Assembly: GCF_014237875.1 (NCBI RefSeq) | Contig: NZ_JACJVJ010000001.1 | Coordinates: 484,501-548,500, forward strand | Origin: Parasphingopyxis marina | GTDB taxonomy: Bacteria > Pseudomonadota > Alphaproteobacteria > Sphingomonadales > Sphingomonadaceae | Reading direction: 5' to 3' | Length of the DNA: 64,000 nt | Part shown: positions 25,930-35,467 of the stretch, piece after piece | Layout: every line of letters starts with the position of its first letter | Numbering within the stretch: the stretch's first letter is position 1 | The notes under the pieces: generated by a model | What the model was told of the DNA's origin: nothing | The model's input: the letters and a program-made list of their open reading frames with translations, nothing else | The model's database searches: none | Translations under genes and position numbers: made by a program

Positions 25930-27114
25930 ATGAAATTGCCGACCGCGATAAGGCGCGGCCTTGCGGGGCCGGACGCGCATATCGACGATACCGCTCTTGA
26001 ATCGGCGGTATCGTCGGCGGTTGCCGTTTCGCTGGCCGAGCATGAAAAATCGTCGGTGCTTGCCGGGATATTCGGCATCATCGTCATCGCGCTCACCGCC
26101 TATTTCTCGTCCAAGGCGCTGTGGTTCGTGCCGATTGTCGCGCTGCGCATCGCCTTCATGGCGGCCAACTATCTCGCCTGCCAACGCATCCTTGCCGCCG
26201 TCGCCGAAGGCCGGTCGCCGGCCGGGCTGTTGCGGCGCTTCGACGGGACGATGGCGCTGAACGGTTTCTCCTGGGGCCTGTTCATCTGGCCGGTCGGCGG
26301 CGATATCGCCGGCGATCTCGCCGCCCAGATACTCATCATCGCCACGCTCGTCTCGGTGGGCATATTGACGATCGCGATCGTGATGCGGCCGCGCGCGATG
26401 TTCCTGTCGCTCGGCTTTTTCGGCATCAGCGCGCTCGCCCCCCTGCTGCTCAGCATCCCTGCGATCGGCCCGGTGCCGGCGATCGGCATGACCGGCTATC
26501 TTTTCGCCATGGCCTATTATGGCTGGCGGCAGGGACGAAGCGTCCGCGCCCATATCCGCGTGGGGATCGAGAATGAGCGGCTTGCCGCCGATCTCGGCTC
26601 CGCCAACAAAAGGCTGGCCGAGGCGCTGGAGACCGCAGAGCGCCTGTCCGAGGAAGACAGCCTGACCGGCCTCTATAACCGCCGCGCCTTCCAGCACCGG
26701 GCGATGAAGCTGCGCGCGGCGGCCGGGCAGACCGACGCCGTCTATCTGCTGCTCGCCGATATCGACGAATTTCACCGGGTGAACGACGAATTCGGCCATG
26801 TCGTGGGCGATGGCGTGCTGCAACTCGCCGCCGAAGCGCTGGCCGAAGCCTGTGGCGGCCATGCGCTGTGCGCACGCTGGGGCGGCGAGGAATTCCTCGT
26901 CGCGATGACGGCATCCTCGCGCGAAGAGGCCGAAGCGGTAAGCGGGCGGATCGGCGAGGCTGTCGCACTGGCCGGCGGCCGGCTCGGCATAGACGGGGTC
27001 GCGGTCAGCGCATCGATCGGCCTTGCCGTCTGGGGCGCGGACGACGCGCTGGACGACGCCATCGTCCGCGCCGACGAAGCGATGTACCGGGCGCGGGAAG
27101 AGAAGGGCCTCTGA
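25930..27114 (+). CDS. Membrane-bound diguanylate cyclase (GGDEF)
   Basis: 394 residues. Six hydrophobic helices (residues ~40-205) with no recognised sensor domain precede a short coiled-coil ([20 protein letters not shown]) and a GGDEF domain: [42 protein letters not shown] (active GGEEF). There is no clear RxxD inhibitory site five residues before. It makes cyclic-di-GMP. A GGGAG...GGAGGCACG leader precedes the ATG. It is divergent from uvrA. Confidence 0.9.
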   Translation: MKLPTAIRRGLAGPDAHIDDTALESAVSSAVAVSLAEHEKSSVLAGIFGIIVIALTAYFSSKALWFVPIVALRIAFMAANYLACQRILAAVAEGRSPAGLLRRFDGTMALNGFSWGLFIWPVGGDIAGDLAAQILIIATLVSVGILTIAIVMRPRAMFLSLGFFGISALAPLLLSIPAIGPVPAIGMTGYLFAMAYYGWRQGRSVRAHIRVGIENERLAADLGSANKRLAEALETAERLSEEDSLTGLYNRRAFQHRAMKLRAAAGQTDAVYLLLADIDEFHRVNDEFGHVVGDGVLQLAAEALAEACGGHALCARWGGEEFLVAMTASSREEAEAVSGRIGEAVALAGGRLGIDGVAVSASIGLAVWGADDALDDAIVRADEAMYRAREEKGL

Positions 27115-27208
27115 TCGCACGAGACGGGCGGGGCGGTTGCGCCGGGCCGCGGCTTGCTTCATGCGCCGGGCATTGGCTTTCGTCCCCCGGTTAACCGATT
27201 CGGATATC

Positions 27209-27991
27209 ATGCGCCTCTCGATCCACGCCCTGCTCGACTACACGGTCCATGCCGAGGCCGATGTTCTGTTGCAGATCGAGGCCGCGCCCGACGGGCCCGC
27301 GCAGAATGTCATCGAGGGTCGGATGACGGTGTCGACCGGCTCGGAGCTTCATCCCTTTCACGCCGGGGAAGGCTATGGCCGCCGCACCTGGACGCGCGGC
27401 GCCGGGCATTTCCGCGCCGATTATCACGCGACCGTCGAGGTCGAGCGGACGCCGCCCGATATCGCCGGCCTGCCGCAACATGCCTATCACGAGCTGCCCC
27501 CCGAGACGGTGCCCTTCATCTGGCCCAGTCGCTATTGCCAGTCCGACCGGTTCGAGAGCTTCGTCGCCAAGGTGTTCGGCGACAAGATGGGCGGCGACAA
27601 GATCCTCGCCATGGCCGACTGGATCGAAAGACAGCTCGACTATGTTCCCGGCGCCAGCACCGCCGCGACGAGCGCCGTCGATACCTTCATCTCGCGCGAC
27701 GGCATCTGCCGCGATTATGCGCACCTGCTGATTTCCTTCTCCCGGGCGGCGGGCATCCCGGCGCGGATGATGTCGGCCTATGCCTGGAATTTGCAGCCCC
27801 AGGATTTCCACGCGGTCGTCGAAGTATGGCTGGGCGGCAGCTGGCATATCGTCGACCCGAGCCGCCTCGCGCCCGTCGAAGGCCTGGTGCCGATCATCGT
27901 CGGCCGCGACGCGACCGATATCGCCTTCATGACGATCTTCGGCCGGGCGGACCTCAACGAGCAGCAGGTGACGGTAGAGCGGATCGACTGA
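27209..27991 (+). CDS. Transglutaminase-like cysteine protease family protein
   Basis: 260 residues. An N-terminal beta domain (MRLSIHALLDYTVHAEADVL) precedes the transglut core with Cys in SRDGICRDYAHLLI, His in QDFHAVVEVWL and Asp in WHIVDPSRLAP, the ordered triad. No signal peptide is present, so it is cytosolic. It resembles bacterial transglutaminase-family proteins of unknown substrate. An upstream in-frame ATG at 27161 exists, but the chosen start gives the normal N-terminus. Confidence 0.82.
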   Translation: MRLSIHALLDYTVHAEADVLLQIEAAPDGPAQNVIEGRMTVSTGSELHPFHAGEGYGRRTWTRGAGHFRADYHATVEVERTPPDIAGLPQHAYHELPPETVPFIWPSRYCQSDRFESFVAKVFGDKMGGDKILAMADWIERQLDYVPGASTAATSAVDTFISRDGICRDYAHLLISFSRAAGIPARMMSAYAWNLQPQDFHAVVEVWLGGSWHIVDPSRLAPVEGLVPIIVGRDATDIAFMTIFGRADLNEQQVTVERID

Positions 27992-28032
27992 CGATATCGA
28001 CAATTCCCGTGCGGCTGGGCTAACCGGCGATC

Positions 28033-28899
28033 ATGCTGCGCCTTCTCCTCCTCCTCATCCTGCTCGTCATCGCGGCGGGCGCGGTCATGGCGTTCACCGC
28101 CGACCGGCTGATGCTGTTCAACTGGATGGTGCCCAAGGATGCCGGGTCGGAGCAGGTGGCGCGCGACATCGCCTATGGCCGGGACGCGCGCCAGCGGCTC
28201 GATATCTATGCCCCGCAAGGGGTGGATGCCGATGCCGCGCTTCCGGTCATCGTCTTCCTGCATGGCGGCGGCTGGCGGAGCGGCGACAAGGCCGGTTATG
28301 CCTTTGCCGGGCGCGCCTTTGCGGCGCGGGGCTTCGTCACCGTGGTCGCCAATTACCGGCTCGCGCCCGATCATCCCTTTCCCGATTTCGTCGAGGATGC
28401 CGCCGCGGCCGTGCTCTGGACGGAAGCGAATATCCGCGCGCGCGGCGGCGATCCGGGGCGGCTCGTGCTCGTCGGCCATAGCGCGGGCGCGCATATCGCC
28501 GGGCTGCTCGCGATGGACGGGCGCTGGCTCGGCGAAGCCGGCCACCGTGCGATCGCGGGCTGGGTCGGCATGGCCGGGCCCTATGATTTCCTTCCGCTCG
28601 ATACGCCCGCGACGCGCGGCGCGTTCGGCAATGCGACCGATCTGGCCGCGACCCAGCCGATCAACTTCGCCGATGCCGGCGATCCCCCCGCGCTCCTCCT
28701 CCATGGCGATGCCGACGAGACGGTGCGGCCCTTTCATTCCGAGCGTCTTGCCGCGCGGCTGGAAGCGGCGGGGGTGCCGGTGACGCTGCGCAGCTATGCC
28801 GGTATCGGCCATATCCGGATCATGACCGCGCTGTCCCGCTGGACCCGGGGTTCGGCGCCCTCGCTCGACGATATCACGGCCTTCGTGCGGTCACTGTAA
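28033..28899 (+). CDS. Alpha/beta hydrolase (esterase, HSL-like)
   Basis: 288 residues with an N-terminal hydrophobic anchor (LLLLILLVIAAGAVMAFTA). The oxyanion motif HGGGWRSGDK, nucleophile elbow VGHSAGAHIAG, the acid in LHGDADETV and the His in GIGHIRIMT follow in order. It matches the carboxylesterase/kynurenine formamidase-like group. A periplasmic or membrane-attached location is inferred. It lies 41 nt downstream of the transglutaminase and may share its transcript. Confidence 0.85.
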   Translation: MLRLLLLLILLVIAAGAVMAFTADRLMLFNWMVPKDAGSEQVARDIAYGRDARQRLDIYAPQGVDADAALPVIVFLHGGGWRSGDKAGYAFAGRAFAARGFVTVVANYRLAPDHPFPDFVEDAAAAVLWTEANIRARGGDPGRLVLVGHSAGAHIAGLLAMDGRWLGEAGHRAIAGWVGMAGPYDFLPLDTPATRGAFGNATDLAATQPINFADAGDPPALLLHGDADETVRPFHSERLAARLEAAGVPVTLRSYAGIGHIRIMTALSRWTRGSAPSLDDITAFVRSL

Positions 28900-29201
28900 A
28901 TTTGTCAGAACGTTGCTTGCGCAACGTCGCCGCGCCAGCCCGCCCTCCAATCCCGACAAATGGCTTCGACGAAGCGCTGCGAACCGTCGCTTTCCGCCGC
29001 CTGACCGCCGCCTTGATCGACGCCGGGATGCCGTTCGTCGATTGGACGCTCCGCTGGCCGCGATTGTCGATCCGCGCGCGAACAACTGTCATCTTCGGCT
29101 TATAAATGGCCCCAGACGGCAAGACCGGGAAACCCGGCAGCCGCCCGTCAAAGGATCTTTCGGGATGGTCCCGAAGGGCCAAGGTTCAGGAGTTTGAAAC
29201 G
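28900..29201 (+). other. 302-nt gap upstream of urcA
   Basis: No gene seen. The proximal 100 nt contains two small hairpins, CCGGG-AAA-CCCGG (29126-29138) and TTCGGGA-TGG-TCCCGAA (29159-29175), in the likely 5' UTR of the UrcA gene, and a TATAAA at 29101. The promoter is probably here. Confidence 0.5.
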
Positions 29202-29540
29202 ATGAAGAAATTTGCTTTCGCTGTCGCCGCCATCGGTATGGCCGGTGCCACCACGGCGTTCACCGCCGCCCCGGCTTTCGCGGGAACCGAAACCGGAGAA
29301 ACTCAGAGCGTCGCGATCAACACCGGCATCTATAATGTCGGTTCGGCCGCCGGCTATCGCGAACTTTCGCAGCGGATCGATCGCGCCGCCCGCCAGGTGT
29401 GCGGTACGGTCAGCCCGCAGCGCCTCGCCGAAGCGCCGGCGATCCGTGCGTGCCAGGAAGATGCCCGCGCCTCGGCGATGCGGCAGCTCAGCCAGATCGC
29501 CGAAGCCCCCGCGGCGGACGGTGTGATCGCCACCCGCTAG
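29202..29540 (+). CDS. UrcA family protein
   Basis: 112 residues, with a Sec signal (MKKFAFAVAAIGMAGATTAF to APAFA-GTE). The rest is the UrcA pattern: YNVGSAAGYRELSQRIDRAARQVC and a second cysteine in RACQEDA. UrcA proteins are small periplasmic proteins common in Sphingomonadales and Caulobacterales; the function is unknown. TTCAGGAG lies before the ATG. A perfect terminator follows at 29596. Confidence 0.85.
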   Translation: MKKFAFAVAAIGMAGATTAFTAAPAFAGTETGETQSVAINTGIYNVGSAAGYRELSQRIDRAARQVCGTVSPQRLAEAPAIRACQEDARASAMRQLSQIAEAPAADGVIATR

Positions 29541-29595
29541 GCGCAACCCAATTGCTCCCAGGGCCCTCCAGCCCCTATCAAGGGCCCAGGCAATG

Positions 29596-29627
29596 CCCCC
29601 GGACGGGAAACCGTCCGGGGGTTCTTT
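29596..29627 (+). terminator. Rho-independent terminator of urcA
   Basis: CCCCCGGACGG (29596-29606) pairs perfectly with CCGTCCGGGGG (29611-29621) around a GAAA loop, followed by TTCTTT. Confidence 0.9.
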
Positions 29628-29683
29628 GTTTCGGCGAGAAAAATCGTCTTTTTCGAGCATCTTGCCCGCACGGCCATATTCAG

Positions 29684-29923
29684 GATTATGCGATCTATAT
29701 CAGCGATCTGGCCAATAGCGGCGACTTCAACCTGATGCTGGTCACGACCTTTGCCAACACCGCCGATCTGGCGCCCAACCAGGCGCGTTACCAGGCGTTC
29801 ATGCGCGAATGGGGCGCGGCGAACGAGGCCGCCGGCGAGGAAATCGCCACGACCGTGTATCCGAATATCCGGAATATCACCGGCGACTATCTGATGCGCG
29901 AACCGACCATCAATCCCGAATAA
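29684..29923 (+). pseudogene. 5'-truncated gene remnant
   Basis: The frame from about 29684 to the stop at 29923 reads like a true protein end (DYAIYISDLANSGDFNLMLV, TTFANTADLAPNQARYQAF, MREWGAANEAAGEEI, VYPNIRNITGDYLMREPTI), with normal high-GC codon use. No start codon or ribosome site precedes it; upstream lies the urcA terminator. So only the last ~80 codons of a gene remain. I do not recognise the family beyond seeing it is protein-like. A short protein from the internal ATG at 29732 is a weak alternative. Confidence 0.6.
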
Positions 29924-29980
29924 CGCCAATTGGGGGCGGGAGCGCCGCGCCCTGCCGCGCTCTCGCCCCCAAGCCGGGCG

Positions 29981-30739
29981 TTACTTGCCGGCGATCTGCT
30001 TGACCTTTTTCAGGTAGGTCCGCCCGATCCGCACTTCGGAAGCATCGGCCATTTCGGCATACCAGCCGCCCTGGCCGTCATGGCGCAGCTTGGCGATGCG
30101 CTCGCGGTTGAGGATCGCCGAACGGTGGACGCGGATGAAGCGTGCGGGATCGAGCCGGTCCTCCAGGTTGCTGATCGTCTGGTGGAGCAGATAGCTGCGC
30201 TCGCCGATATGGAGGCGCATATAATCGCGTTCGGCCTCGATCCGATCGATATCCTCGGCCGCGACGCGGATCACTTCGGAACGGTGCGGCACCCAGAATT
30301 CCTCGGTCCAGGGCGTGGATTCCTCGGCCTCTTCGGCCTTTTCGCGGATCTGCTCGGTAACCCGCGTCAGCGCCTTTTCGAGCCGCTCCTGCGCGACGGG
30401 CTTGAGGAGATAATCGACCGCGGCGACGTCGAACGCCTCGACCGCGAACTGGTCGAACGCGGTGACGAAGATGATCGCGGGTTTCAGCGTCGCATGTTCG
30501 AGCGCGCGGGCGACCTCCATCCCGTCCATGCCGGGCATCGCGATGTCGAGCAGCAGCAGCTCGGGCTGCAGCGCTTCGACGAGGCGCAGCGCGCTCTCGC
30601 CGTCCTGCGCCGTGCCGATCAGGTCCAGCCCCTCGGTGCGCGCGCACAATATCTGCATGCGTTCGATCGCGAGCGGCTCGTCGTCGACGAGCAGGGTGCG
30701 CAAGGGTTTCGTATCGGCCATGACGAGCGTGTCCTGCAT
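29981..30739 (-). CDS. LytTR family response regulator
   Basis: 252 residues: REC domain (TLLVDDEPLAIERM, phospho-Asp in LLLLDIAMPGMDG, KPVAQERL) then a LytTR DNA-binding domain (VIRVAAEDIDRIEAERDY, RFIRVHRSAILNRERI, VRIGRTYLKKVKQI). Its start at 30739 shares a base with the stop of the sensor kinase (TGATG), and GGGAAAG precedes it; the next ATG, 30721, is an alternative. With the kinase it forms an AlgZ/AlgR-like pair. Targets unknown. Confidence 0.9.
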   Translation of the reverse strand: MQDTLVMADTKPLRTLLVDDEPLAIERMQILCARTEGLDLIGTAQDGESALRLVEALQPELLLLDIAMPGMDGMEVARALEHATLKPAIIFVTAFDQFAVEAFDVAAVDYLLKPVAQERLEKALTRVTEQIREKAEEAEESTPWTEEFWVPHRSEVIRVAAEDIDRIEAERDYMRLHIGERSYLLHQTISNLEDRLDPARFIRVHRSAILNRERIAKLRHDGQGGWYAEMADASEVRIGRTYLKKVKQIAGK

Positions 30740-31881
30740 CAGCAACTTTCCCTGTTGATAGGCATTTCGAGGCGTACCGCAAATCCGCCTTCGGGGCGCG
30801 GACCCCAGGTGGCCGAGGAATCCTCGCCATACCGGGCTTCCAGACGGTCGCGGACATTGCCGAGGCCCACGCCGGTGCCGTGCGGCCCGTCCGCCGGCAT
30901 CGGATCGCCATCGTCGGCGATGGTGATGATGAGCTTGCCCTCGGCCTCTTTTGCCCGGATCGCGATTGTCACCGGCCGGCGGACGCGCGAAACACCGTAT
31001 TTCAGCGCGTTTTCGACGATCGGCTGGAGGATCAGCGCCGGCACGCAGCAGCCGTTGAGTTCCTTGGGGACCTCGATCTCGACCTTCAGCCGTTCGGGGA
31101 AACGCACCGCCTCGATATCGAGATAGAGCTGCTGCAGGCGGATTTCCTCTTCCAGCGAGACATCGTCGGCGGGTTCCGCGGTCAGGCTGGTGCGGTAGAA
31201 GGTCGAAAGGTTGAGGATCATCTGCTCGGCCTCGTCGCGCCGGTCGCGCATGACGAGCGAGGAGAGGACGTTCAAGGTATTGAACAGGAAATGCGGATTG
31301 ACCTGGTAGCGCAGCGCGCGGAGCTGCGCGGTTTGCGCCTCCTGCGCGAAGATCGCGGCGCGGCGTTCGGCACGGCGCACGATCTGGGCGTAGCCGAGCG
31401 CCATGTAGAGCAGCGACCAGGCGATCACGACGAAATAGCGCGACATCACCTGTTCGACGAAGATCCGGTATTGGGCATAGGGATCCATCTCCAGCATCTG
31501 CTGCATCTGCTGGCGCTCGACCTCCCATTCCTCGCCCGAGAACAGGTTCATCGGATCGGCGACCTCGAAGATCAGCGCATTGAAGGCGGCGATCGCGGCG
31601 GCCACGGGCAGCGCCGAGGCAAAGGCGATCGGAATCCGCCACCGCAGCGGCCGGTCGGCAAAGCGTTCGAGGAACAGGAACAGCAAATAGGTGAGGAAGA
31701 TCGCGAACAGCGTCACGACCACGCGATAGGCGAGCATGCCCAGCTGGCCCTCCCAGCCGAACACCGCGGCTCGGATGGTGATCACGGTAAAGTAGAAGGC
31801 CCAGAAGCCGACGATCGAGATCATCCCGATCTGCCGGTCCACATTGACGCTTCTCACCGATTCGGGATGCGCATTGTCCAT
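30739..31881 (-). CDS. LytS/YehU-type sensor histidine kinase
   Basis: 380 residues. Four membrane helices (residues ~20-170), a periplasmic loop rich in Met/Gln/Glu (EWEVERQQMQQMLEM), then a His_kinase domain with RYQVNPHFLFNTLNVLSSL, whose His is the phospho-site, and a HATPase (LILQPIVENALKYGV, DDGDPMP, GVGLGNVRDRL). It is coupled to the LytTR regulator. The start at 31881 (MDNAHPES) follows the family better than the TTG or ATG upstream. Signal unknown. Confidence 0.88.
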   Translation of the reverse strand: MDNAHPESVRSVNVDRQIGMISIVGFWAFYFTVITIRAAVFGWEGQLGMLAYRVVVTLFAIFLTYLLFLFLERFADRPLRWRIPIAFASALPVAAAIAAFNALIFEVADPMNLFSGEEWEVERQQMQQMLEMDPYAQYRIFVEQVMSRYFVVIAWSLLYMALGYAQIVRRAERRAAIFAQEAQTAQLRALRYQVNPHFLFNTLNVLSSLVMRDRRDEAEQMILNLSTFYRTSLTAEPADDVSLEEEIRLQQLYLDIEAVRFPERLKVEIEVPKELNGCCVPALILQPIVENALKYGVSRVRRPVTIAIRAKEAEGKLIITIADDGDPMPADGPHGTGVGLGNVRDRLEARYGEDSSATWGPRPEGGFAVRLEMPINRESC

Positions 31882-32002
31882 AGGGCCTTCTAACCACATC
31901 GGACCGAATCGTCGCCTAACCGCCGCGCTGCCAGTCGAACGCGCGCGGCTTTTTGTCGATGGGACATGCCGTTCGCGTTTCGAGCGGCATTTTCGGGCGT
32001 TT

Positions 32003-33556
32003 TCAAGCCGGTGGCGGCCTGTCCTTGCGCAGCGCGACGAACAGCCCCGCGATCATCGCGACGAGAACGACGGAAAAGGGCAGCGCGGCGGCGATGGCAA
32101 TCGCCTGCAGCGCGCCGAGCCCGCCCGCGAGCAGCAGCGCCGCGGCGACCGCGCCGATGGCGATGCCCCATTGCACGCGTTCGGCCAGCGGCGGATCGGT
32201 ATCGCCGCCCGCCTGCAGCGTGGTGACGACCAGCGTGCCGGAATCCGCGCTCGTCACGAAGAACAGGGCGACCAGGATCGTGGCGATGGCGGCGACCGCG
32301 GTAGCGATGGAGCCGGGCTGTACCGCCTCGATCATCGTATAGAGCGAGAGCCCCGGCGATTGCTGGGCGAGCGCGATGATGTCCGGTTCGGCGCGCGCGA
32401 CCGAAAAGGCCGCGCCGCCCATGATCGAAAGCCAGACAAAGGTGACGACGGTCGGGATCAGCAGCACGCCGCAGACGAATTCGCGGATCGTGCGCCCGCG
32501 CGAAATCCGCGCGATGAACAGGCCGACGAACGGCGTCCAGCTGATCCACCAGCCCCAGTAGAAGGTCGTCCAGGCCGCGGACCAGCCGCTATTGTCCGCC
32601 GCCGTGGCCAGGGTGAGCGAGGGCAGGCTCCACAGATAGTCGCCGATGCGCAGGGTCAGGTTGCGCAAGATCGGCTCCAGCGGCGCGAACGCCAATGTCA
32701 CGGCTAGGATCAGCGCGGCGAGCCAGATATTGGTGAGCGAGAGGATCTTGATGCCGCGCTTGAGGCCCGAAGCGACCGAGAAGACGGCGACGGCGGTGAT
32801 CCCGGCGACGATCAGCAGCCGGTGGGTGATGCTGATCTCGAAGCCGAACAATTGTTCGAGCCCGGCATTGATCTGCGCCGCGCCGAAGCCGAGCGAGGTC
32901 GCGACGCCGAAGACGGTGGCGACGATGGCGACCACGTCGATCGCCTTGCCGGGCAGCCGGTCGACCGCATCGCCGATCAGCGGGCGCAGCGCGGAACGGA
33001 TCGTCAGCGCCTCGTTCTTGCGGAACGAGAAATAGGCGAAGATCAGCCCGGCTATCGCATAGAGGCCCCAGGCGTGCAGGCCCCAATGGAAATAGGTGAT
33101 CCGCATCGCCATGCGCGCATGTTCGACATCGTTGGTATTTTCGGACCAGCTTCCGATAAACGGATTGCCCGCATAATGGGTCAGCGGTTCGGCGACCGAC
33201 CAGAAGACGAGGCCGATCCCCATGCCCGCGGCGAACAGCATTGCCGACCAGGCGAGCCAGGAAAATTCCGGCCGCTCCATGTCGCCGCCCAGCCTGATCT
33301 TCCCCCATTTGCCGAACAGCAAGGCGATACAGGACAAAAGGCACAGCGTGACGACGAAGCTGTAGAACCAGCCCGCGGTCTGCGAAATCCAGTCGCGGAA
33401 CAGCGCGAACCAGTCGTTCGCCATGGTCGGGAAAAGCACGGTAAAGGCGACGAACAGCGCAACCGTATATTTCGCGCCGCCGGAAACGCCCCGGATATCG
33501 TCCCTGTGCAGGATCGCGGCGCCGGCGACCGGGCTCTTGTCGGGCATGTCGTCCAT
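32003..33556 (-). CDS. BCCT family betaine/choline/carnitine transporter
   Basis: 517 residues with 12 helices. The substrate-binding and family signature is WGWWISWTPFVGLFIARISRGRTIREF; GMGIGLVFWSVAEP is helix 3 and FGAAQINAGL the Na+ site region of BetP-like carriers. It lies 20 nt after the two betaine-synthesis methyltransferase genes in the same direction, so it probably imports glycine betaine or a precursor under osmotic stress. The short C-terminal tail lacks the long osmosensor of BetP. Confidence 0.92.
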   Translation of the reverse strand: MDDMPDKSPVAGAAILHRDDIRGVSGGAKYTVALFVAFTVLFPTMANDWFALFRDWISQTAGWFYSFVVTLCLLSCIALLFGKWGKIRLGGDMERPEFSWLAWSAMLFAAGMGIGLVFWSVAEPLTHYAGNPFIGSWSENTNDVEHARMAMRITYFHWGLHAWGLYAIAGLIFAYFSFRKNEALTIRSALRPLIGDAVDRLPGKAIDVVAIVATVFGVATSLGFGAAQINAGLEQLFGFEISITHRLLIVAGITAVAVFSVASGLKRGIKILSLTNIWLAALILAVTLAFAPLEPILRNLTLRIGDYLWSLPSLTLATAADNSGWSAAWTTFYWGWWISWTPFVGLFIARISRGRTIREFVCGVLLIPTVVTFVWLSIMGGAAFSVARAEPDIIALAQQSPGLSLYTMIEAVQPGSIATAVAAIATILVALFFVTSADSGTLVVTTLQAGGDTDPPLAERVQWGIAIGAVAAALLLAGGLGALQAIAIAAALPFSVVLVAMIAGLFVALRKDRPPPA

Positions 33557-33576
33557 CGGCCGCCTGTCCTTCCGGG

Positions 33577-34413
33577 CTATTGCCCTTTTCGGAAATGCAG
33601 GATGCCCCAGGCGAGCAGCCCCTTGTCCGCGCCCTCGACCCAGTGGGAAAGCCCCTCCAGCATCCGGTCGACAAAGGCATCGTTCGCGGCGAGTTCGCTG
33701 CGGCGGGCGTCCAGCTCTTCGGCGACGCGCGCATAATGGTTGCGAAGCTCGTGGGTCAGTATCTCGACATCGACCTCGCTGAGGCCGCGATCGAGAAGTT
33801 CGTCCCGGTAAAAGCCGACACTGGCGAGATCGGGCAGATGGATGCGGTCGTAGATCGGGCGCAGCGCCGAGGGATCGTCCAGCCGGTCGGCCTGCATCGG
33901 ATCGGTGAAGATCAGTTCGCCGCCCGGGGCGAGCACGCGGGCAATCTCGTCGAGCACGGCGCGCCGGTCCGGCGCGTGCAGGATCGCGTCCTGGCTCCAG
34001 GCGATATCGAACTGGATCTCGTCGAACGGCATCGCGTCGAACGATCCGTCGATGATCGCGATCCGGTCTCCCAGCCCCGCCTCGCGGGTCAGCTGCCGGT
34101 TGCGTTCATTCTCGACCCGCGAAAGGTTGAGGCAGGTGACGCGGGCGCCATATTCGCGCGCCAGCACACGCGCCGCGCCGCCGAAACCGGCGCCGAGATC
34201 CAGCACATGCTTGCCCTCGATGCTGCCGAGATGCTTCGCCATGCGATCGACGGTTGCCCGGCTCGCCTCGCGGATATCGCGGCTTTCCTCGTAGATTCCG
34301 ACATGGATATCCTCGCCGCCCCAGATGGTGGCGTAGAAATTGTCGGCTTCCTCGCTGTCATAATAGTCGCGTGCGGTGGCAACGCCCGCGCTGATCGCCT
34401 CAGTCACCGGCAT
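33577..34413 (-). CDS. Sarcosine/dimethylglycine N-methyltransferase
   Basis: 278 residues. Class I methyltransferase with motif I VLDLGAGFGGAARVLAREYG, and FDIAWSQDAILHAPDRRAVL and VLAPGGELIFTDPMQADR of the SDMT family. It should convert sarcosine to dimethylglycine and betaine with SAM. It starts inside the end of the GSMT gene (14-nt overlap), so the two form one translation unit. An alternative start slightly downstream (GTG 34407) is possible. The pair makes glycine betaine from glycine, as known from Ectothiorhodospira and Actinopolyspora. Confidence 0.85.
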   Translation of the reverse strand: MPVTEAISAGVATARDYYDSEEADNFYATIWGGEDIHVGIYEESRDIREASRATVDRMAKHLGSIEGKHVLDLGAGFGGAARVLAREYGARVTCLNLSRVENERNRQLTREAGLGDRIAIIDGSFDAMPFDEIQFDIAWSQDAILHAPDRRAVLDEIARVLAPGGELIFTDPMQADRLDDPSALRPIYDRIHLPDLASVGFYRDELLDRGLSEVDVEILTHELRNHYARVAEELDARRSELAANDAFVDRMLEGLSHWVEGADKGLLAWGILHFRKGQ

Positions 34414-35227
34414 AGCTCTTCTCCGCGACATGGATGAAGAAATCGGGGTCCTTTTCCTCGCCCTCTTCCTGGAAATCGCCATAGCTGTGGAATTGCTGGA
34501 AACCGACATCGCGCAGCAATCCGCGGACATAATCCTTGCGCAGCGGAAACATGTTGAGATTGTGCTTGGAACCGTCCGGGAAGGTATATTCGAACCGCGC
34601 CAGCCCTTCGTCGATATGGACGGGCTCGGCGGTCACCTTGTCGCCGCAATAATAATATTTGTGCTTCGAGCTGAATCCGTCGTCGAGGATCTTGTCGTAA
34701 TTGCGCTGGTCCAGGATCAGGATCCCGTCATGTTTCAGCGCGGCATAGAATTCGGCGAGCGCGCGGCGGCGGTCATTCTCGTCGAACAGATGGGTGAAGC
34801 TGTTGCCCAGGCAGATGATCGCGTCGAACTTGCCGTGCACGTCCCGGTTGAGCCAGCGCCAGTCGGCGTGGACGGTCTTGATGACGACATTGTGATCGCG
34901 GCCATTCTCGAATGCCTTGCCCAGCATTTCCGCGGAGCCATCGGCCGATGTCACGTCGAAGCCGGCTTTCAGCAGCTGGATCGAGTGGAAGCCGGTGCCG
35001 GTCGAAACATCGAGTATGGTCTGCTTGCCGCGCGCCTTCAGCACATCGATGAAGAAGCGGCCTTCGCTCTTCGCGCGCTGCTCCCAGTCGATGAGCTCGT
35101 CCCATTTTTCGACAAAGCCGCGGACATATTCCTCGACATATTTATCGGTTTCGCGGACCTCGGTCGGATTGTCGCCATAGTCCTGCTGGTCGTCGGGCGC
35201 AAAGATCGTGCGCTCGGAATCGGCCAT
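34400..35227 (-). CDS. Glycine/sarcosine N-methyltransferase
   Basis: 275 residues. The GSMT signature is present: DKYVEEYVRGFVEKWDELI, TILDVSTGTGFHSIQLLKAG (motif I), CLGNSFTHLFDENDRRRAL, LILDQRNYDKILDDGF, KYYYCGD. It catalyses the first two methylations of glycine with SAM. It is the first gene of the betaine operon GSMT-SDMT-BCCT. It has no signal. The upstream region 35228-35467 is shared with a divergent small gene. Confidence 0.92.
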   Translation of the reverse strand: MADSERTIFAPDDQQDYGDNPTEVRETDKYVEEYVRGFVEKWDELIDWEQRAKSEGRFFIDVLKARGKQTILDVSTGTGFHSIQLLKAGFDVTSADGSAEMLGKAFENGRDHNVVIKTVHADWRWLNRDVHGKFDAIICLGNSFTHLFDENDRRRALAEFYAALKHDGILILDQRNYDKILDDGFSSKHKYYYCGDKVTAEPVHIDEGLARFEYTFPDGSKHNLNMFPLRKDYVRGLLRDVGFQQFHSYGDFQEEGEEKDPDFFIHVAEKSYAGD

Positions 35228-35422
35228 ATTGTCCCCCGTTCGGGTTGAGTCTGTTATTTACGGCGCAAAAGCGCAACCGAAACGCGCGCTACAAGGCCGC
35301 GGCGCCGAACATATCGGGCACGGCCATCGCCAAGAGTGCGCCCATCCTAAAGATCGACGGGGCTATGACAACCACCCTTATAACTCTTTTTTGCCGGTCG
35401 CCGCGAAAGCGCCGGCGCGAAG

Positions 35423-35448
35423 GGAACGAAGCGACGGTCCGGAGGGTT
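35423..35448 (+). promoter_or_regulatory. EcfG-type general-stress promoter candidate
   Basis: GGAAC (35423-35427), 17 nt, then GGTT (35445-35448). The alphaproteobacterial EcfG consensus is GGAAC-N16/17-CGTT. It ends 20 nt ahead of the small acidic protein's ATG, with a strong Shine-Dalgarno between. Confidence 0.45.
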
Positions 35449-35467
35449 GAGACCAAGGAGGAGAAAC

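Noticed and set aside
29399-29683. N-terminal part of the frame ending at 29923 as a real gene
   Set aside because: It overlaps the UrcA gene and its terminator in another frame and reads as low-complexity sequence; only the part after 29684 looks coding.
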